A stretch of DNA of 64,000 nt, taken from contig CAMFKP010000005.1 in the NCBI GenBank assembly GCA_945957385.1, positions 1 through 64,000 of the forward strand, in the 5' to 3' direction. The notes beneath the pieces were generated by a model. That model worked only from the letters and a program-made list of their open reading frames with translations. It was not told where the DNA came from and did no database searches. Numbering within the stretch: the first letter of the stretch is position 1; each line of letters starts with the position of its first letter. Positions 38,751 to 47,998 of this stretch are shown here, piece by piece. This DNA is from an uncultured Aeromonadaceae bacterium. Lineage in GTDB: Bacteria > Pseudomonadota > Gammaproteobacteria > Enterobacterales > Aeromonadaceae. The position numbers were made by a program, and so were the translations under genes.

Positions 38751-38830
38751 CGACGGCCGGATGGCCAGAGTACGGCTGACCTATACTCAGCACGTCAATC
38801 CGATATCCGTAGACGCGCAAGGGAGGGCTG

Positions 38831-39622
38831 ATGAGACTGGGCATGAGTTGGAACGCGGCTGGGTGGATTCTCTTGTGGCTGCTGGCGCTGCCAGCGCAGA
38901 CACAGCCGCTGGCCAGCCATGCCGGTGTGTTGCTGCTGACCGAGGAGTGGCCGCCGTACAACTATGTCGAGCAGGGGCGGCTGTCGGGGACCTCGGTGCG
39001 CATCGTCCAGGCGCTGTTGCGCGAGCTGGGGCGGAGCGATCCGATCCGCGTCTACCCGAGCCAGCGCGCCAAGCTGCTGCTGGAGAGCCAGCCGCGCAGC
39101 ATGATGTTCTCGATGTTCCGCACGCCGCAGCGCGAGGCGCAATACAAATGGATCGGCCCGATCGGTCGCGATGCCATCTACTTCTACCAGCGCAAAGGCA
39201 GCCCGCTGCAGGTTCGTACGCTTCAAGATGCCAAAACCGTCTCCGTCATCGCCTGTCGTCAGGCGGGGCTGGTGTTCAACCTGCTCACCGATGCCGGGTT
39301 CACCAATCTGGATGCGACCGCGTACACAGGTCGCCAGGTCTACAGCAAGCTGCTGCGCGGCCGGGCCGAGCTGGCGATCAGCGACTCGCCGCTCGGAGTG
39401 CAATATCTGTTGCAACAGATGGGATTACCGGAGGATGTGTTGCAGCAGACCCAGGTCAAGGTGGTGGAGTCGGATCTCTATATAGCCGCCTCGCTGGATT
39501 TTCCCGACAGTGAAATCGCGCTGTGGCAGCAGGCGCTGGATCGGTTGAGGGCGCGGGGGGAGATTGAGCGTCTGTCGCGGGTTGGCGCCGGGCTAACGTT
39601 GCCGTTTTCGCCTGCGCGCTGA
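38831..39622 (+). CDS. Periplasmic solute-binding-like protein (SBP type 3)
   Basis: 263 residues with a signal peptide (WILLWLLALPAQTQPLA). Type 3 binding-protein features: LLLTEEWPPYNYVEQGRLSGTSVRIVQ and later RAELAISDSPLGVQYLL. No permease or ATPase lies next to it, so it may be an orphan receptor or a cyclic-compound sensor. Ligand unknown. Confidence 0.8.
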   Translation: MRLGMSWNAAGWILLWLLALPAQTQPLASHAGVLLLTEEWPPYNYVEQGRLSGTSVRIVQALLRELGRSDPIRVYPSQRAKLLLESQPRSMMFSMFRTPQREAQYKWIGPIGRDAIYFYQRKGSPLQVRTLQDAKTVSVIACRQAGLVFNLLTDAGFTNLDATAYTGRQVYSKLLRGRAELAISDSPLGVQYLLQQMGLPEDVLQQTQVKVVESDLYIAASLDFPDSEIALWQQALDRLRARGEIERLSRVGAGLTLPFSPAR

Positions 39623-39707
39623 GCCTCCTTGCCGAGACTGTCAGGATGCCTCGCCCAGCTCGCTGAGCGGCGGCTTGATGTGCAAGCTGGTGGCGGGGGC
39701 GCAACCG

Positions 39708-39734
39708 ACAGGGCGGCATGAACCGCCCTGTTGT
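39708..39734. terminator. Hairpin between convergent SBP and GH53-3 genes
   Basis: ACAGGGCGG-CATGAA-CCGCCCTGT, perfect 9-bp stem; TTGTTAT on the plus side. Can serve the two converging genes. Confidence 0.7.
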
Positions 39735-39749
39735 TATCGTGTTGCCGCG

Positions 39750-40763
39750 TCAGTAGTTCAGCAAGAACGCATCCAGCGCAGTGGTAGGTTTACCGCTGTT
39801 GTCCATCAGGCCGAGGCTGTAGTTTTGCCAGTTTTTGTAGCTCTGTGGCTCCCAATAGAAGACGCCGAGCCCCTTGCCATTGGGGATCCACTTCATCTTC
39901 TCCAGCAGGCTGGCGATGGTGTCGTAACTGTTCTTCGGATCATCCCACGGCATGCCAACCTCGACCACCATCACCTCCTTGCCATAGCGGGTCACCATGT
40001 CGCTGAGGTTGTCGAAGCACTGGTTGTTCATGGTGTACCAGTCGCCGTTGCCGGTCTGGGTCGGGTAGATTGAGGCGCCGACGATGTCCCATTTGCCCCC
40101 GTTGGCCTTCAGGCCGTCGAACATCCAGCGATAGAGGCTGTTGTTCTCGCAATTGGCCAGATGGACGATCACCTTGGTGCTGCTGTTCACCGCCTTGACT
40201 GCGTCGTAGCCACTGTTGATCAGCCAGGCGAAGTTCTTCATGTTCACCGACGCCTTGCCTTCGGGCCACAACATGCCGTTGTTGGTCTCGTTGCCGACCT
40301 GCACCCATTTCGGAGTGATGCCGGCATTTTTCAGCGTGGTCAGCGAGTTATAGGTGTGCCAGTAGACGTTCGACATCAGCTGGTCGAACGTATAGCTGCT
40401 CCAGGCTGCTGGCTTGGTCTGGTTGGCCGGATCGGCCCAGGTGTCGCTGTAGTGGAAATCGATCAGGATGTCGAATCCGGCGGCCTTGGCGCGCTTGGCC
40501 TTGGCGACCACATCCGTGATGTTGTTCCAGCCGTTGGCCGGGTTGACCCAGACCCGCAGCCGGATGGCGTTCATGCCGTGGGCCTTGAGGATCGGAAACA
40601 GATCCTGCTGGCTGCCACTGTCGTTGTAAAACTTGTAGCCGGACTTCTCCATCTGCGTCAGCCAGCTGACATCCGCGCCCTTGACCATGGCCTCGGCCAG
40701 CGGTTGATACAGGGCCGTCAGCGCCAAGATGGCGGCGGCGAGGGTGTTGCACTTCCACGTCAT
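39750..40763 (-). CDS. GH53 endo-galactanase 3, divergent secreted form
   Basis: 337 residues with a signal peptide ending PLAEA. MVKGADVSWLTQMEKSGYKF opens the barrel. Acid/base Glu159 in VQVGNETNNGM and nucleophile Glu268 in MVVEVGMPWD; note VEVG rather than the VETAY of its paralogues. It lacks the YGGG loop and the long loops of the ganB type, and has INLP-type Y(P)TQTGNGDWYTM instead, so it is a third GH53 lineage. It follows the chemoreceptor and CBM-like genes in the same direction. Confidence 0.9.
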   Translation of the reverse strand: MTWKCNTLAAAILALTALYQPLAEAMVKGADVSWLTQMEKSGYKFYNDSGSQQDLFPILKAHGMNAIRLRVWVNPANGWNNITDVVAKAKRAKAAGFDILIDFHYSDTWADPANQTKPAAWSSYTFDQLMSNVYWHTYNSLTTLKNAGITPKWVQVGNETNNGMLWPEGKASVNMKNFAWLINSGYDAVKAVNSSTKVIVHLANCENNSLYRWMFDGLKANGGKWDIVGASIYPTQTGNGDWYTMNNQCFDNLSDMVTRYGKEVMVVEVGMPWDDPKNSYDTIASLLEKMKWIPNGKGLGVFYWEPQSYKNWQNYSLGLMDNSGKPTTALDAFLLNY

Positions 40764-40878
40764 TGTCTTTCCTCCACACAGGTTGTTATCTCAGGGCGCT
40801 TGCACGCCGCTGTTGTCAGGCAATGAACGGCATAGTTGCCTGCGTGGATGCGCTATCCCGTTGGCGCATACACTCAGG

Positions 40879-40900
40879 GGCGGGCGGTGATCCGCCCGCC
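40879..40900 (-). other. Hairpin between the CBM-like gene and GH53-3
   Basis: GGCGGGCGG-TGAT-CCGCCCGCC, ten bases after the CBM-like stop; no T-run, so probably partial termination or RNA processing. Confidence 0.55.
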
Positions 40901-40910
40901 AGGCACAGGA

Positions 40911-41327
40911 TTAACCCTTCTTGACGGTGACAGTAACCTTGTTGGCGTCACGACGATCCAGGGTGAAGCTGTAGGTGCCGTCGGCATCCGGCGTGAACTT
41001 CATGTCACTCCACTGATAACCGGCCTTGACTACCACAGGGGTGTCCAGCGTTACCTTGGCGCTCGGGTCGAACTGACCATAGGTGGTGTCGCCCTTCCAC
41101 TTCTCATCTGCCAGCTTGAACTTGTAGGCACCGTGACTGGCTTGCAGCGCAACCTTGACGACCAGCACGCCAGCTTCGGCTTCGGTCAACTGGGCGGCTT
41201 TCGGTGCTTCCCAGTTGTTCATCTCGCCACGCAGAAACAGTGGCCGGGTTGCGGCACTGTCGTCCGCGGCGCAGGCAGCGGCACTGCATAGCAGCAGGCT
41301 GGCCAGCATTACGATTTTCTTCAACAT
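40911..41327 (-). CDS. Small secreted carbohydrate-binding-like protein
   Basis: 138 residues from ATG 41327; signal peptide MLKKIVMLASLLLCSAAACA. The mature part is a single beta domain: LFLRGEMNNWEAPKAAQLTE, YKFKLADEKWKGDTTYGQF, and YSFTLDRRDANKVTVTV. The same order (LYLKGLFGTQW..., then WGVKVADEKFASVNYGKC) occurs in the C-terminal module of PulA in this window, so it is probably a free starch-binding-type module. No catalytic residues are seen. Between the chemoreceptor and GH53-3, a role in presenting or sensing glycan is inferred. Confidence 0.7.
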   Translation of the reverse strand: MLKKIVMLASLLLCSAAACAADDSAATRPLFLRGEMNNWEAPKAAQLTEAEAGVLVVKVALQASHGAYKFKLADEKWKGDTTYGQFDPSAKVTLDTPVVVKAGYQWSDMKFTPDADGTYSFTLDRRDANKVTVTVKKG

Positions 41328-41375
41328 GTTGATTCTTCCTCTGAATAAGATGATGCAAACCGGCCTGGGAACCAG

Positions 41376-41437
41376 GCCCGCTGAGCCGTCGTACACGGCA
41401 GCTCAGCGGGCACGGCGGGAGCGGGCAAGCCCGCTCC
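41376..41437 (-). other. Two hairpins after the chemoreceptor gene
   Basis: GAGCGGGC-AA-GCCCGCTC type stem (41420-41437) and a longer CCCGCTGAGC...GCTCAGCGGG stem (41377-41410) lie in the 119-base gap. Neither has a T-run, so MCP transcription may continue into the CBM-like and GH53-3 genes. Confidence 0.55.
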
Positions 41438-41446
41438 ACCGGGGAG

Positions 41447-43468
41447 TTACAGGGTGAAGCGGCTGACCAGCTGGCGTTGGGTGGTTGACAGCTGGCGCAG
41501 CTGATCGCTGGTGTCGGCTACCTTGTCGATCTCCTGACGGTTCTGCTCGGCAATCACGTTGATGTTGTTCAGGTTGCGGGCGATCTCGGCGCTGGTGCAC
41601 TGCTGCTCCTCGGCCGCGGCGGCGATCTGGCTGCTCATGTCAGTCACCTCCTGTAGCGCCAGCGCGATGGCATCCATCGCCTGTTTGGCCTGTTCACTCT
41701 CGTTGGTGCAGTCGCTCATCGCCTGACCACTGATGCGGATCGCCTCGACGGCAGCCCCGACACTCTGTTGCAGCGCATTGATCATGCTCTGGATCTCGGT
41801 GGTGGCATCGGCGGTGCGCCGCGCCAGACTGCGCACCTCGTCAGCGACCACGGCAAAGCCACGGCCCTGCTCGCCGGCCCGCGCCGCCTCGATGGCGGCG
41901 TTCAGCGCCAGCAGGTTGGTCTGTTCGGCGATCTGGCTGATGACATCCAGGATGCCGCCAATGTTGACGCTGAGGCCGTGTACCCGCTCGATCACCTGTT
42001 GCGACGCGCCGAGCTCATCGGCCAGACGGTTGATGCGCTGGATGTTGCTGTCACTGATCTGGCGGCCGGCATAGGCCTGTTCGGTGACGCGCACCACCGA
42101 TTCCATCGATTGATGGGCGGCCTTGGCGACGTCGGCGACCGTGTGTTCCATCTCCACCATGGCGGTGGCTACGCTGGCGGTCTCGGTACGTTGTTGTTCC
42201 AGCTGCTGGTTCGTCAGTTGCAGCGTGGTCTGGTTGCGCTCGGCGACCGTGCCCAGCTCGTGGGCGCTGGTGACCACCTGTTCGAGCATGTCCCGCATCT
42301 GGTTGGCCAAGGCGTTGATGCCGCGTGCCAACTGACCGAACTCATCGGATTTTTGGTAGGCGATCCGGCGGGTCATGTCGCCATCGGTCAGGCCTTGCAG
42401 CATGGTCAGGGTCTGGCGCAGCGGCAGGCGGATGGCGGCAATCACGCGCCACAACACCAGGGCGGCCACGCTCAGCGAGACCAGCAGGCCAATCAGCAGC
42501 GCAAGTTTCAGCTGCGTCAGTACGCTGCCAGTCTGGGTCACGGCCTGTTGCAGCTGATCATCGATGACGCCATCAACATCGCCGAGTTCGGCGAGCACGG
42601 CATCGATGATGCGGGCCGACTGCTCGCTCTGATTGCGCAGCTGCTGGCTCTGCTCCGTCAGTTGCAGGTGGCGCGCCAGCACGCCCTGGTCGGCGGTGGT
42701 ATCGTTCAGCAGGGCGGTGAGTTTGCCGCCGACGCTGCCTTCAAAGTCGATGCTGCCGCCGAAGGCGCTCTCTTGTTTGCTGAGGGCATCGGCCAGCTCT
42801 TTGCGCTGGGCCTGCACTTTGCTGGCCAGTGCGCGGTTAGCCTGCAGGCGCTGGCTGACAGTTTGCGGATCATGCTGATTCAGCGATTCCTGGGTGTTGG
42901 CGACCATCAGTTCGACATTATCGATCAGGCTGCGGCTGAGACCGACGGTGTAATGGGCGCCCAGCGTCGACACCAGCATATTCAGCTCGGCAGCAAACTG
43001 TTTGCCATGGCTGGCGAGGGTGTTCTGTTTCAGCAGCGTGGCTTGTTGCTCCAGATTGGCGGCATAGTCATTGACCAGCTGACGGGCCTGCTGCCAGTAG
43101 ATATCTTGTTGTTCACGCAGCGAGGCGATTTTCTCCTGTACGCCAGGGAAGTGTGCCGCCTTGAGCTTGAGTTGATCCAGCGCCTGGTTGAACTGCTGCT
43201 GCCAGTTCTCGAGTTGCGAGACATCGCGTCGCACCACGGCAGCCTCTTGCTGTGACAGCAGGCTGCGCAGCGCCTTGTCTTCGGAGAACAGGATGCGGGT
43301 GACGGTGCGGCTCTGCACCAGGGTCGGCGCGACGCCGGTGGAGAGTGTCTCCACCTGGCCGCCGAGGCGCAGGCCGGAGTGCCATGCCAGCAGCACCAGC
43401 AGGATCAGCAGCAGGATGAGGACACCAAAGCTGGCCGTGATGCGTTGAATAATGGATATGCTTTTCAT
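41447..43468 (-). CDS. Methyl-accepting chemotaxis protein
   Basis: 673 residues: N-terminal membrane helix ([16 protein letters not shown], residues 15-30), a ~290-residue helical periplasmic sensor, a second membrane helix ([19 protein letters not shown]), a HAMP linker and the signalling domain with the hairpin tip [19 protein letters not shown]. No C-terminal CheR pentapeptide (ends [10 protein letters not shown]). ATG 43468 with AAGAGGCG upstream gives a clean membrane start. It has a GalR-type operator upstream and a galactanase downstream, so it is probably a galactan-derived sugar receptor; the ligand is inferred only from context. Confidence 0.93.
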   Translation of the reverse strand: MKSISIIQRITASFGVLILLLILLVLLAWHSGLRLGGQVETLSTGVAPTLVQSRTVTRILFSEDKALRSLLSQQEAAVVRRDVSQLENWQQQFNQALDQLKLKAAHFPGVQEKIASLREQQDIYWQQARQLVNDYAANLEQQATLLKQNTLASHGKQFAAELNMLVSTLGAHYTVGLSRSLIDNVELMVANTQESLNQHDPQTVSQRLQANRALASKVQAQRKELADALSKQESAFGGSIDFEGSVGGKLTALLNDTTADQGVLARHLQLTEQSQQLRNQSEQSARIIDAVLAELGDVDGVIDDQLQQAVTQTGSVLTQLKLALLIGLLVSLSVAALVLWRVIAAIRLPLRQTLTMLQGLTDGDMTRRIAYQKSDEFGQLARGINALANQMRDMLEQVVTSAHELGTVAERNQTTLQLTNQQLEQQRTETASVATAMVEMEHTVADVAKAAHQSMESVVRVTEQAYAGRQISDSNIQRINRLADELGASQQVIERVHGLSVNIGGILDVISQIAEQTNLLALNAAIEAARAGEQGRGFAVVADEVRSLARRTADATTEIQSMINALQQSVGAAVEAIRISGQAMSDCTNESEQAKQAMDAIALALQEVTDMSSQIAAAAEEQQCTSAEIARNLNNINVIAEQNRQEIDKVADTSDQLRQLSTTQRQLVSRFTL

Positions 43469-43756
43469 AGGGCGCCTCTTGTTATCGATTACATTGCTGA
43501 TGCAGCGTGAGCTTGTGATGTATATCGTCATAACGTGCTGTTATAGATGACTTTTATTTTTTATGGTTATGGTGCCTCATCTGCGCTGGCGCTGAATTAC
43601 ACATGTGTGTGTAATCGCTTCAACTTTTTGTGTAACTTACAGCATTTGCCGTGCAGCACAGAGCAGTTCTGCACCAGCTTGCGATCCTGCTCTCATTCTG
43701 TGGTGACGTTCCGGTGGTGACGTGAAACCAGCAGAATCACGCGTGACGGGTAAAAA
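43469..43756 (-). promoter_or_regulatory. Chemoreceptor promoter region with GalR-type operator
   Basis: GTGTAATCGCTTCAAC (43609-43624) matches the operator found in front of gan genes, 140 bases before the receptor start. GTGTAAC (43630) and ATTACAC (43596-43602) half-sites flank it. TGTGATGTATATCGTC (43515-43530) is a poor CRP match. Confidence 0.6.
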
Positions 43757-43784
43757 AAATGCCCTGCCAAAGGCAGGGCATTGC
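43757..43784 (-). terminator. Terminator of ganK
   Basis: ATGCCCTGCC-AAA-GGCAGGGCAT followed on the minus strand by TTTTTTT; 20 bases after the ganK stop. Confidence 0.93.
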
Positions 43785-43803
43785 AAGCGGTCAGGGCGTG
43801 GAA

Positions 43804-44886
43804 TCAGGCGCTGATGCGTACGCCGTCCTCGTTGAAGATCAACGCGTTTTCCGGATTGAAGTTCACCGTGATGGTCTGGTACGGGCGGAATGCATTGTCA
43901 CCTGGCAGCAGCATCTTGAAGCCGTCGGTGCCTTCACACTGGCCGAACAGGTAGGTGCTGTTACCCAGGCGTTCCACCACTTCGCAATTGAAGGTCATGC
44001 ACAGATCCCCTTCACCCGGCAGCACATGCTCAGGGCGCAGTCCCAGCGTGATGTTGTCGCCGGCCTTCAGTTCTGAGGTCACGGTGGCAATCTTCAGCAT
44101 GCGGTGATCAGCCAGTTGCAGGGTCACGGCACCTGGCTGCCATTCGATGACTTTACCGGCCAGGAAATTCATCTTCGGCGAGCCGATGAAACCGGCCACG
44201 AAGCGGTTAACCGGCTTGTAATAGAGCTCCATCGGCGAACCGACCTGTTCCACCTTGCCGTAGTTCATGACGACGATCTTGTCGGCCAGCGTCATCGCTT
44301 CGACCTGATCGTGGGTCACGTAGATCATGGTGGTCTTCAGCTCCTGGTGCAGCTTGGCGATGTGCAGGCGCATCTCAACGCGCAGCTCGGCATCAAGGTT
44401 GGAGAGGGGCTCGTCAAACAGGAAGACCTTAGGATTGCGGACAATGGCGCGGCCGATGGCGACACGCTGGCGCTGGCCGCCGGACAATTGCTTGGGTTTG
44501 CGATCCAGCAGGTGGGAAAGCTGCAGTGTCTTGGCTACCATCTCGACCTGGTGACGGATCTGGTCTTTCGGCACACCATTGACCTTCAAGCCATACCCCA
44601 TGTTCTCGGCTACCGTCATGTGCGGGTACAGCGCATAAGACTGGAACACCATGGCCACACCGCGGTGCGCGGGAGCCACATCGTTGACCACGGTGTCACC
44701 GATAGCGATTTCACCATCGGAGATCTCTTCCAGACCGGCAATCATGCGCAGCAGCGTGGACTTGCCACAGCCAGACGGGCCGACGAAGACAGTGAACTCA
44801 CCATCGGCAATATCCAGATTAACGTTGTGCAGGGTGACGGTATTGCCGAAGCGCTTGATGACCTTGTTTAATTTGATGCTTGCCAT
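43804..44886 (-). CDS. ganK: MalK-like ATPase of the galacto-oligosaccharide importer
   Basis: 360 residues from ATG 44886 (MASIKLNK) with AAGGAG upstream; the ATG at 44907 adds seven residues. Walker [10 protein letters not shown], signature [14 protein letters not shown], Walker [13 protein letters not shown] and switch VTHDQVEAM are intact, and the C-terminal TOBE domain (LGLRPEHV) is present as in MalK/UgpC/MsmX. Divergent from ganEFG, whose permeases need an ATPase; no other is in the locus. Confidence 0.92.
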   Translation of the reverse strand: MASIKLNKVIKRFGNTVTLHNVNLDIADGEFTVFVGPSGCGKSTLLRMIAGLEEISDGEIAIGDTVVNDVAPAHRGVAMVFQSYALYPHMTVAENMGYGLKVNGVPKDQIRHQVEMVAKTLQLSHLLDRKPKQLSGGQRQRVAIGRAIVRNPKVFLFDEPLSNLDAELRVEMRLHIAKLHQELKTTMIYVTHDQVEAMTLADKIVVMNYGKVEQVGSPMELYYKPVNRFVAGFIGSPKMNFLAGKVIEWQPGAVTLQLADHRMLKIATVTSELKAGDNITLGLRPEHVLPGEGDLCMTFNCEVVERLGNSTYLFGQCEGTDGFKMLLPGDNAFRPYQTITVNFNPENALIFNEDGVRISA

Positions 44887-45368
44887 TGATAACTCCTTGA
44901 TAATCAAACTGTTACCATCTTTATTCCCGCTTTTCCCTCCCGCTGGGGATGTCTGACGAGGATGGTATGCACCCCAAGGCTGATACGCGAGGCGGCGCTT
45001 TTGCTGCTGTTTGTGAGGTCACTATAACAACGTTGTGTAATCGCTTGCACTAAACCCTGTTATTTTTGTGCATAAGATCACAGCTCCCGCATCTTCTGGT
45101 GGCAGATATAGCGCCATACTCGTAACGTTAGTGCAGGTAGTGTAAACGCTATCCCAAATGTGTCCCAGGGTGTGGTTGCGGGGTGCATAAGTGAACGGGA
45201 GCGCGGCTTTGTCGGCCTATTTTGCCAGCAGGCGAGGGGGCGGACCGAGAGACTGAGCGGGGTGTTTCAGTTGTTTACACTGGGTTTCACAAGGAAACGC
45301 AATCGCCGATTGCAATAACAAGACAAGACAGGCACTGCCTGGTACTCAACAACACTGAAGGAGCAACA
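44887..45368. promoter_or_regulatory. Divergent ganK/ganE control region
   Basis: 482 bases. GTGTAATCGCTTGCAC (45035-45050) is the best palindrome of the operator set; GTGTAAACGCTATCCC (45140-45155) is a second; GTTTACAC at 45273-45280 is a half-site. TGTGCATAAGATCACA (45067-45082) is a good CRP site between the two operators. The layout fits catabolite activation plus galactose-type repression of both operons. Confidence 0.72.
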
Positions 45369-46601
45369 ATGAAGATCAAAACGCTGACCGCTGTTGTCAT
45401 GATGTCCCTCGGAATGGGGATTGCCTCTCAGGTCGCTCATGCCGCCGATGGTGAACTGCTGGTATGGGAAGACATCAAGAAGTCCAATGGTATCGCTGAC
45501 GCCGTTAAGGCGTTCGAAGCCAAGTACAACGTCAAGGTCAAGGTGCTCGAGACTCCGTTCGCCCAGCAGATCGAGAAGCTGCGTCTGGATGGCCCGGCCG
45601 GCATCGGCCCGGACGTGCTGGTGCTGCCGCACGATCAAGTTGGCACCGCCGTGGTTCAGGGTTTGATCTCCGAGTTGAAGGTGGATCCGGCCTACCTGAG
45701 CGGCTTTACCAAGCCGGCCGTGGATGCCCAGACCTATGAAGGCAAGCTGTACGGTATCCCGAAGGCGGTTGAAACCATCGTCATGGTTTACAACAAGGAT
45801 CTGCTGCCGAAGGCACCGGAGAAGTTCGACGATCTGTATCAGTTCTCCAAGCAACAGCGCGCTGCCGGCAAGTACGGCCTGCTCGCCAAATTCGATGAAA
45901 TCTATTACGCCTACGGCATGCTGGCCGGTATGGGTGGCTATGTCTTCGGTCAGAACAGCAATGGTTCACTGAACGTCAAGGACGTCGGCCTGGCCAATGC
46001 CGGTTCTATCGATGCCGTGAACTACATCAAGAAGTTCTACGCCGATGGCCTGTTCCCGAACGGCATCGTCGGTGAAACAGGTGCGAACGCCATCGACTCG
46101 CTGTTTACCGAGAAGAAGGCGGCCGCTGTCATCACCGGGCCGTGGTCGTTCCAGCCGTACAAGGATGCCGGTGTTAACTATGGCGTCGCGCCGTTGCCGG
46201 TGCTGCCGAACGGCGAGCACATGCGCTCGTTCCTCGGGGTGAAGGGCTACAGCGTATCGACCTACTCCAAGAACAAGGAGCTGGCGCAGAAGTTCATCGA
46301 GTTCATCAACAACGCTGACAACGCCAAGGTGCGTTTCGAGAAGACCGGTGAAATCCCGCCGGTGAAGGCGCTGATCGATGATCCGTTGATCAAGAACGAT
46401 GAGAAGTCCCGTGCTGTCGCCATCCAGGCGGGTTATGCCGTGCCGATGCCGAGTGTCCCGGAGATGCAGGAAGTGTGGGCTCCGGCCAACAGCGCGCTGC
46501 AACTGGGTGTGACCGGTAAGCAAGACGTCAAGGCTGCGCTGGAAACGGCAGTGAAGAATATCAATATGCAAATCGAGACAAACCACGCCGCCAACGAGTA
46601 A
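45369..46601 (+). CDS. ganE: MalE-like galacto-oligosaccharide-binding protein
   Basis: Periplasmic receptor, 410 residues; ATG 45369 follows GAAGGAG. Signal peptide MKIKTLTAVVMMSLGMGIASQVAHA. Family stretches: ELLVWEDIKKSNGIADAVKAF, GPDVLVLPHDQVG, YGIPKAVETIVMVYNKDLLP and AVITGPWSFQPYKDAGVNYGV. The maltose-binding-protein fold is clear; the galactan specificity is inferred from linked galactanases and GanA. First of the operon ganE-F-G-B-A. Confidence 0.93.
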   Translation: MKIKTLTAVVMMSLGMGIASQVAHAADGELLVWEDIKKSNGIADAVKAFEAKYNVKVKVLETPFAQQIEKLRLDGPAGIGPDVLVLPHDQVGTAVVQGLISELKVDPAYLSGFTKPAVDAQTYEGKLYGIPKAVETIVMVYNKDLLPKAPEKFDDLYQFSKQQRAAGKYGLLAKFDEIYYAYGMLAGMGGYVFGQNSNGSLNVKDVGLANAGSIDAVNYIKKFYADGLFPNGIVGETGANAIDSLFTEKKAAAVITGPWSFQPYKDAGVNYGVAPLPVLPNGEHMRSFLGVKGYSVSTYSKNKELAQKFIEFINNADNAKVRFEKTGEIPPVKALIDDPLIKNDEKSRAVAIQAGYAVPMPSVPEMQEVWAPANSALQLGVTGKQDVKAALETAVKNINMQIETNHAANE

Positions 46602-46624
46602 TTGGCGTCGCGCGGTCGTGGAAA

Positions 46625-46659
46625 AACATGGGTAGCCAGCCGTTTGAGTTACCCATGTT
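46625..46659 (+). other. Hairpin between ganE and ganF
   Basis: AACATGGGTA pairs perfectly with TACCCATGTT (10 bp). It is followed by CTTTATGG, so not a full terminator. As known for malE-malF, such a hairpin can protect the binding-protein mRNA and lower permease output. Confidence 0.7.
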
Positions 46660-46681
46660 CTTTATGGATAGGAGGTGAATT

Positions 46682-47986
46682 GTGGTTGTCGATTCCAGCA
46701 GCGTATCGTCGGTCGGTGCAAAAACCCAGCATGCCAGGTTAGCTGCACTGTGTGCGCTGATTCCCGGCCTGGGACAGTGGTACAACAGGCAATGGGTCAA
46801 GGGCGCTGTGTTCTTTGTCCTGCTGGTCTGCTTCTTTAGCGTATTTCATGACTTCCTGCGTAACGGCTTCTGGGGCCTGTTCACGCTGGGTACAGAATTG
46901 CCGCGTGACAACTCGGTCTTCCTGTTGGCCAAGGGGATCATCAGTGCCCTGGTCGCCTGTTTCGGGTTGGGTGTCTATCTGTTGAGCATCCGCGATGCCT
47001 ATGTCTGCGGCCAGCGCCGCGATCGGGGCGAACAGCTGCAGGGGCTGCGCAAACAGTACCAGTTGCTGCTGAGCGAAGGGTTTCCGTACCTGATGATCAC
47101 CCCGGGCTTCATCCTGCTGGTGTTCGTCGTGGTGTTCCCGATCCTGTTCGGTTTCTCCATCGCCTTTACCAACTATGACCTGTACCACACGCCGCCGGCC
47201 AAGCTGGTGGACTGGGTCGGTCTGAAGAACTTCTTCAATATTTTCCGTCTCGATCTGTGGCGCACCACCTTCTTCGACGTGCTGCAATGGACCGTGATCT
47301 GGACGCTGATCGCCACTACGTTGCAGTGTTCCGTCGGCGTGCTGCTGGCGATTCTGGTGAATCAGAAAGATCTGCGTTTCAAACCGCTGATCCGCACCAT
47401 TCTGATCCTGCCGTGGGCGGTACCGGGCTTCGTGACCATATTGGTGTTTGCCGGCATGTTCAACGAGACCTTCGGTGTCATCAACAACGGCATTCTGGCG
47501 GCGTTCGGCATCGAGCCGAAACACTGGATGACGGATCCGTTCTGGACCAAGACGGCATTGATTCTGATGCAGACCTGGCTCGGCTTCCCGTTTGTGTTCG
47601 CGATGACCACCGGCGTACTGCAGGCGATTCCGGACGATCTGTATGAAGCGGCCACCATTGACGGCGCCAACGCCTGGCACAAGCTGACCACCATCACGCT
47701 GCCGCTGGTGCTCTACTCGATTGCGCCGATCATCATCACCCAGTACACGTTCAACTTTAACAACTTCAACATCATCTACCTGTTCAACAACGGTGGTCCG
47801 GCCGTCGCCGGGTCCAATGCCGGCGGGACCGACATTCTGGTCTCCTGGATCTACAAGCTGACGATGTCCTCCTCGCAATATGCGATCGCAGCCAGCATCA
47901 CGATTCTGCTGTCGATCTTCGTCGTGGGTATCGCGTTGTGGCAGTTCCGCGCCACCAACTCCTTCAAGCAAGACGACATGGTGTAA
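46682..47986 (+). CDS. ganF: MalF-like permease
   Basis: 434 residues, about eight membrane helices, GTG start at 46682 after AGGAGGTG. The transport domain carries EAA loop AIPDDLYEAATIDGANAWHK. An N-terminal pair of helices (VKGAVFFVLLVCFFSVF) extends beyond a minimal permease, as in MalF. With GanG it forms the inner-membrane channel for oligosaccharides. Confidence 0.93.
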   Translation: MVVDSSSVSSVGAKTQHARLAALCALIPGLGQWYNRQWVKGAVFFVLLVCFFSVFHDFLRNGFWGLFTLGTELPRDNSVFLLAKGIISALVACFGLGVYLLSIRDAYVCGQRRDRGEQLQGLRKQYQLLLSEGFPYLMITPGFILLVFVVVFPILFGFSIAFTNYDLYHTPPAKLVDWVGLKNFFNIFRLDLWRTTFFDVLQWTVIWTLIATTLQCSVGVLLAILVNQKDLRFKPLIRTILILPWAVPGFVTILVFAGMFNETFGVINNGILAAFGIEPKHWMTDPFWTKTALILMQTWLGFPFVFAMTTGVLQAIPDDLYEAATIDGANAWHKLTTITLPLVLYSIAPIIITQYTFNFNNFNIIYLFNNGGPAVAGSNAGGTDILVSWIYKLTMSSSQYAIAASITILLSIFVVGIALWQFRATNSFKQDDMV

Positions 47987-47998
47987 CGGGAGCGCGTC

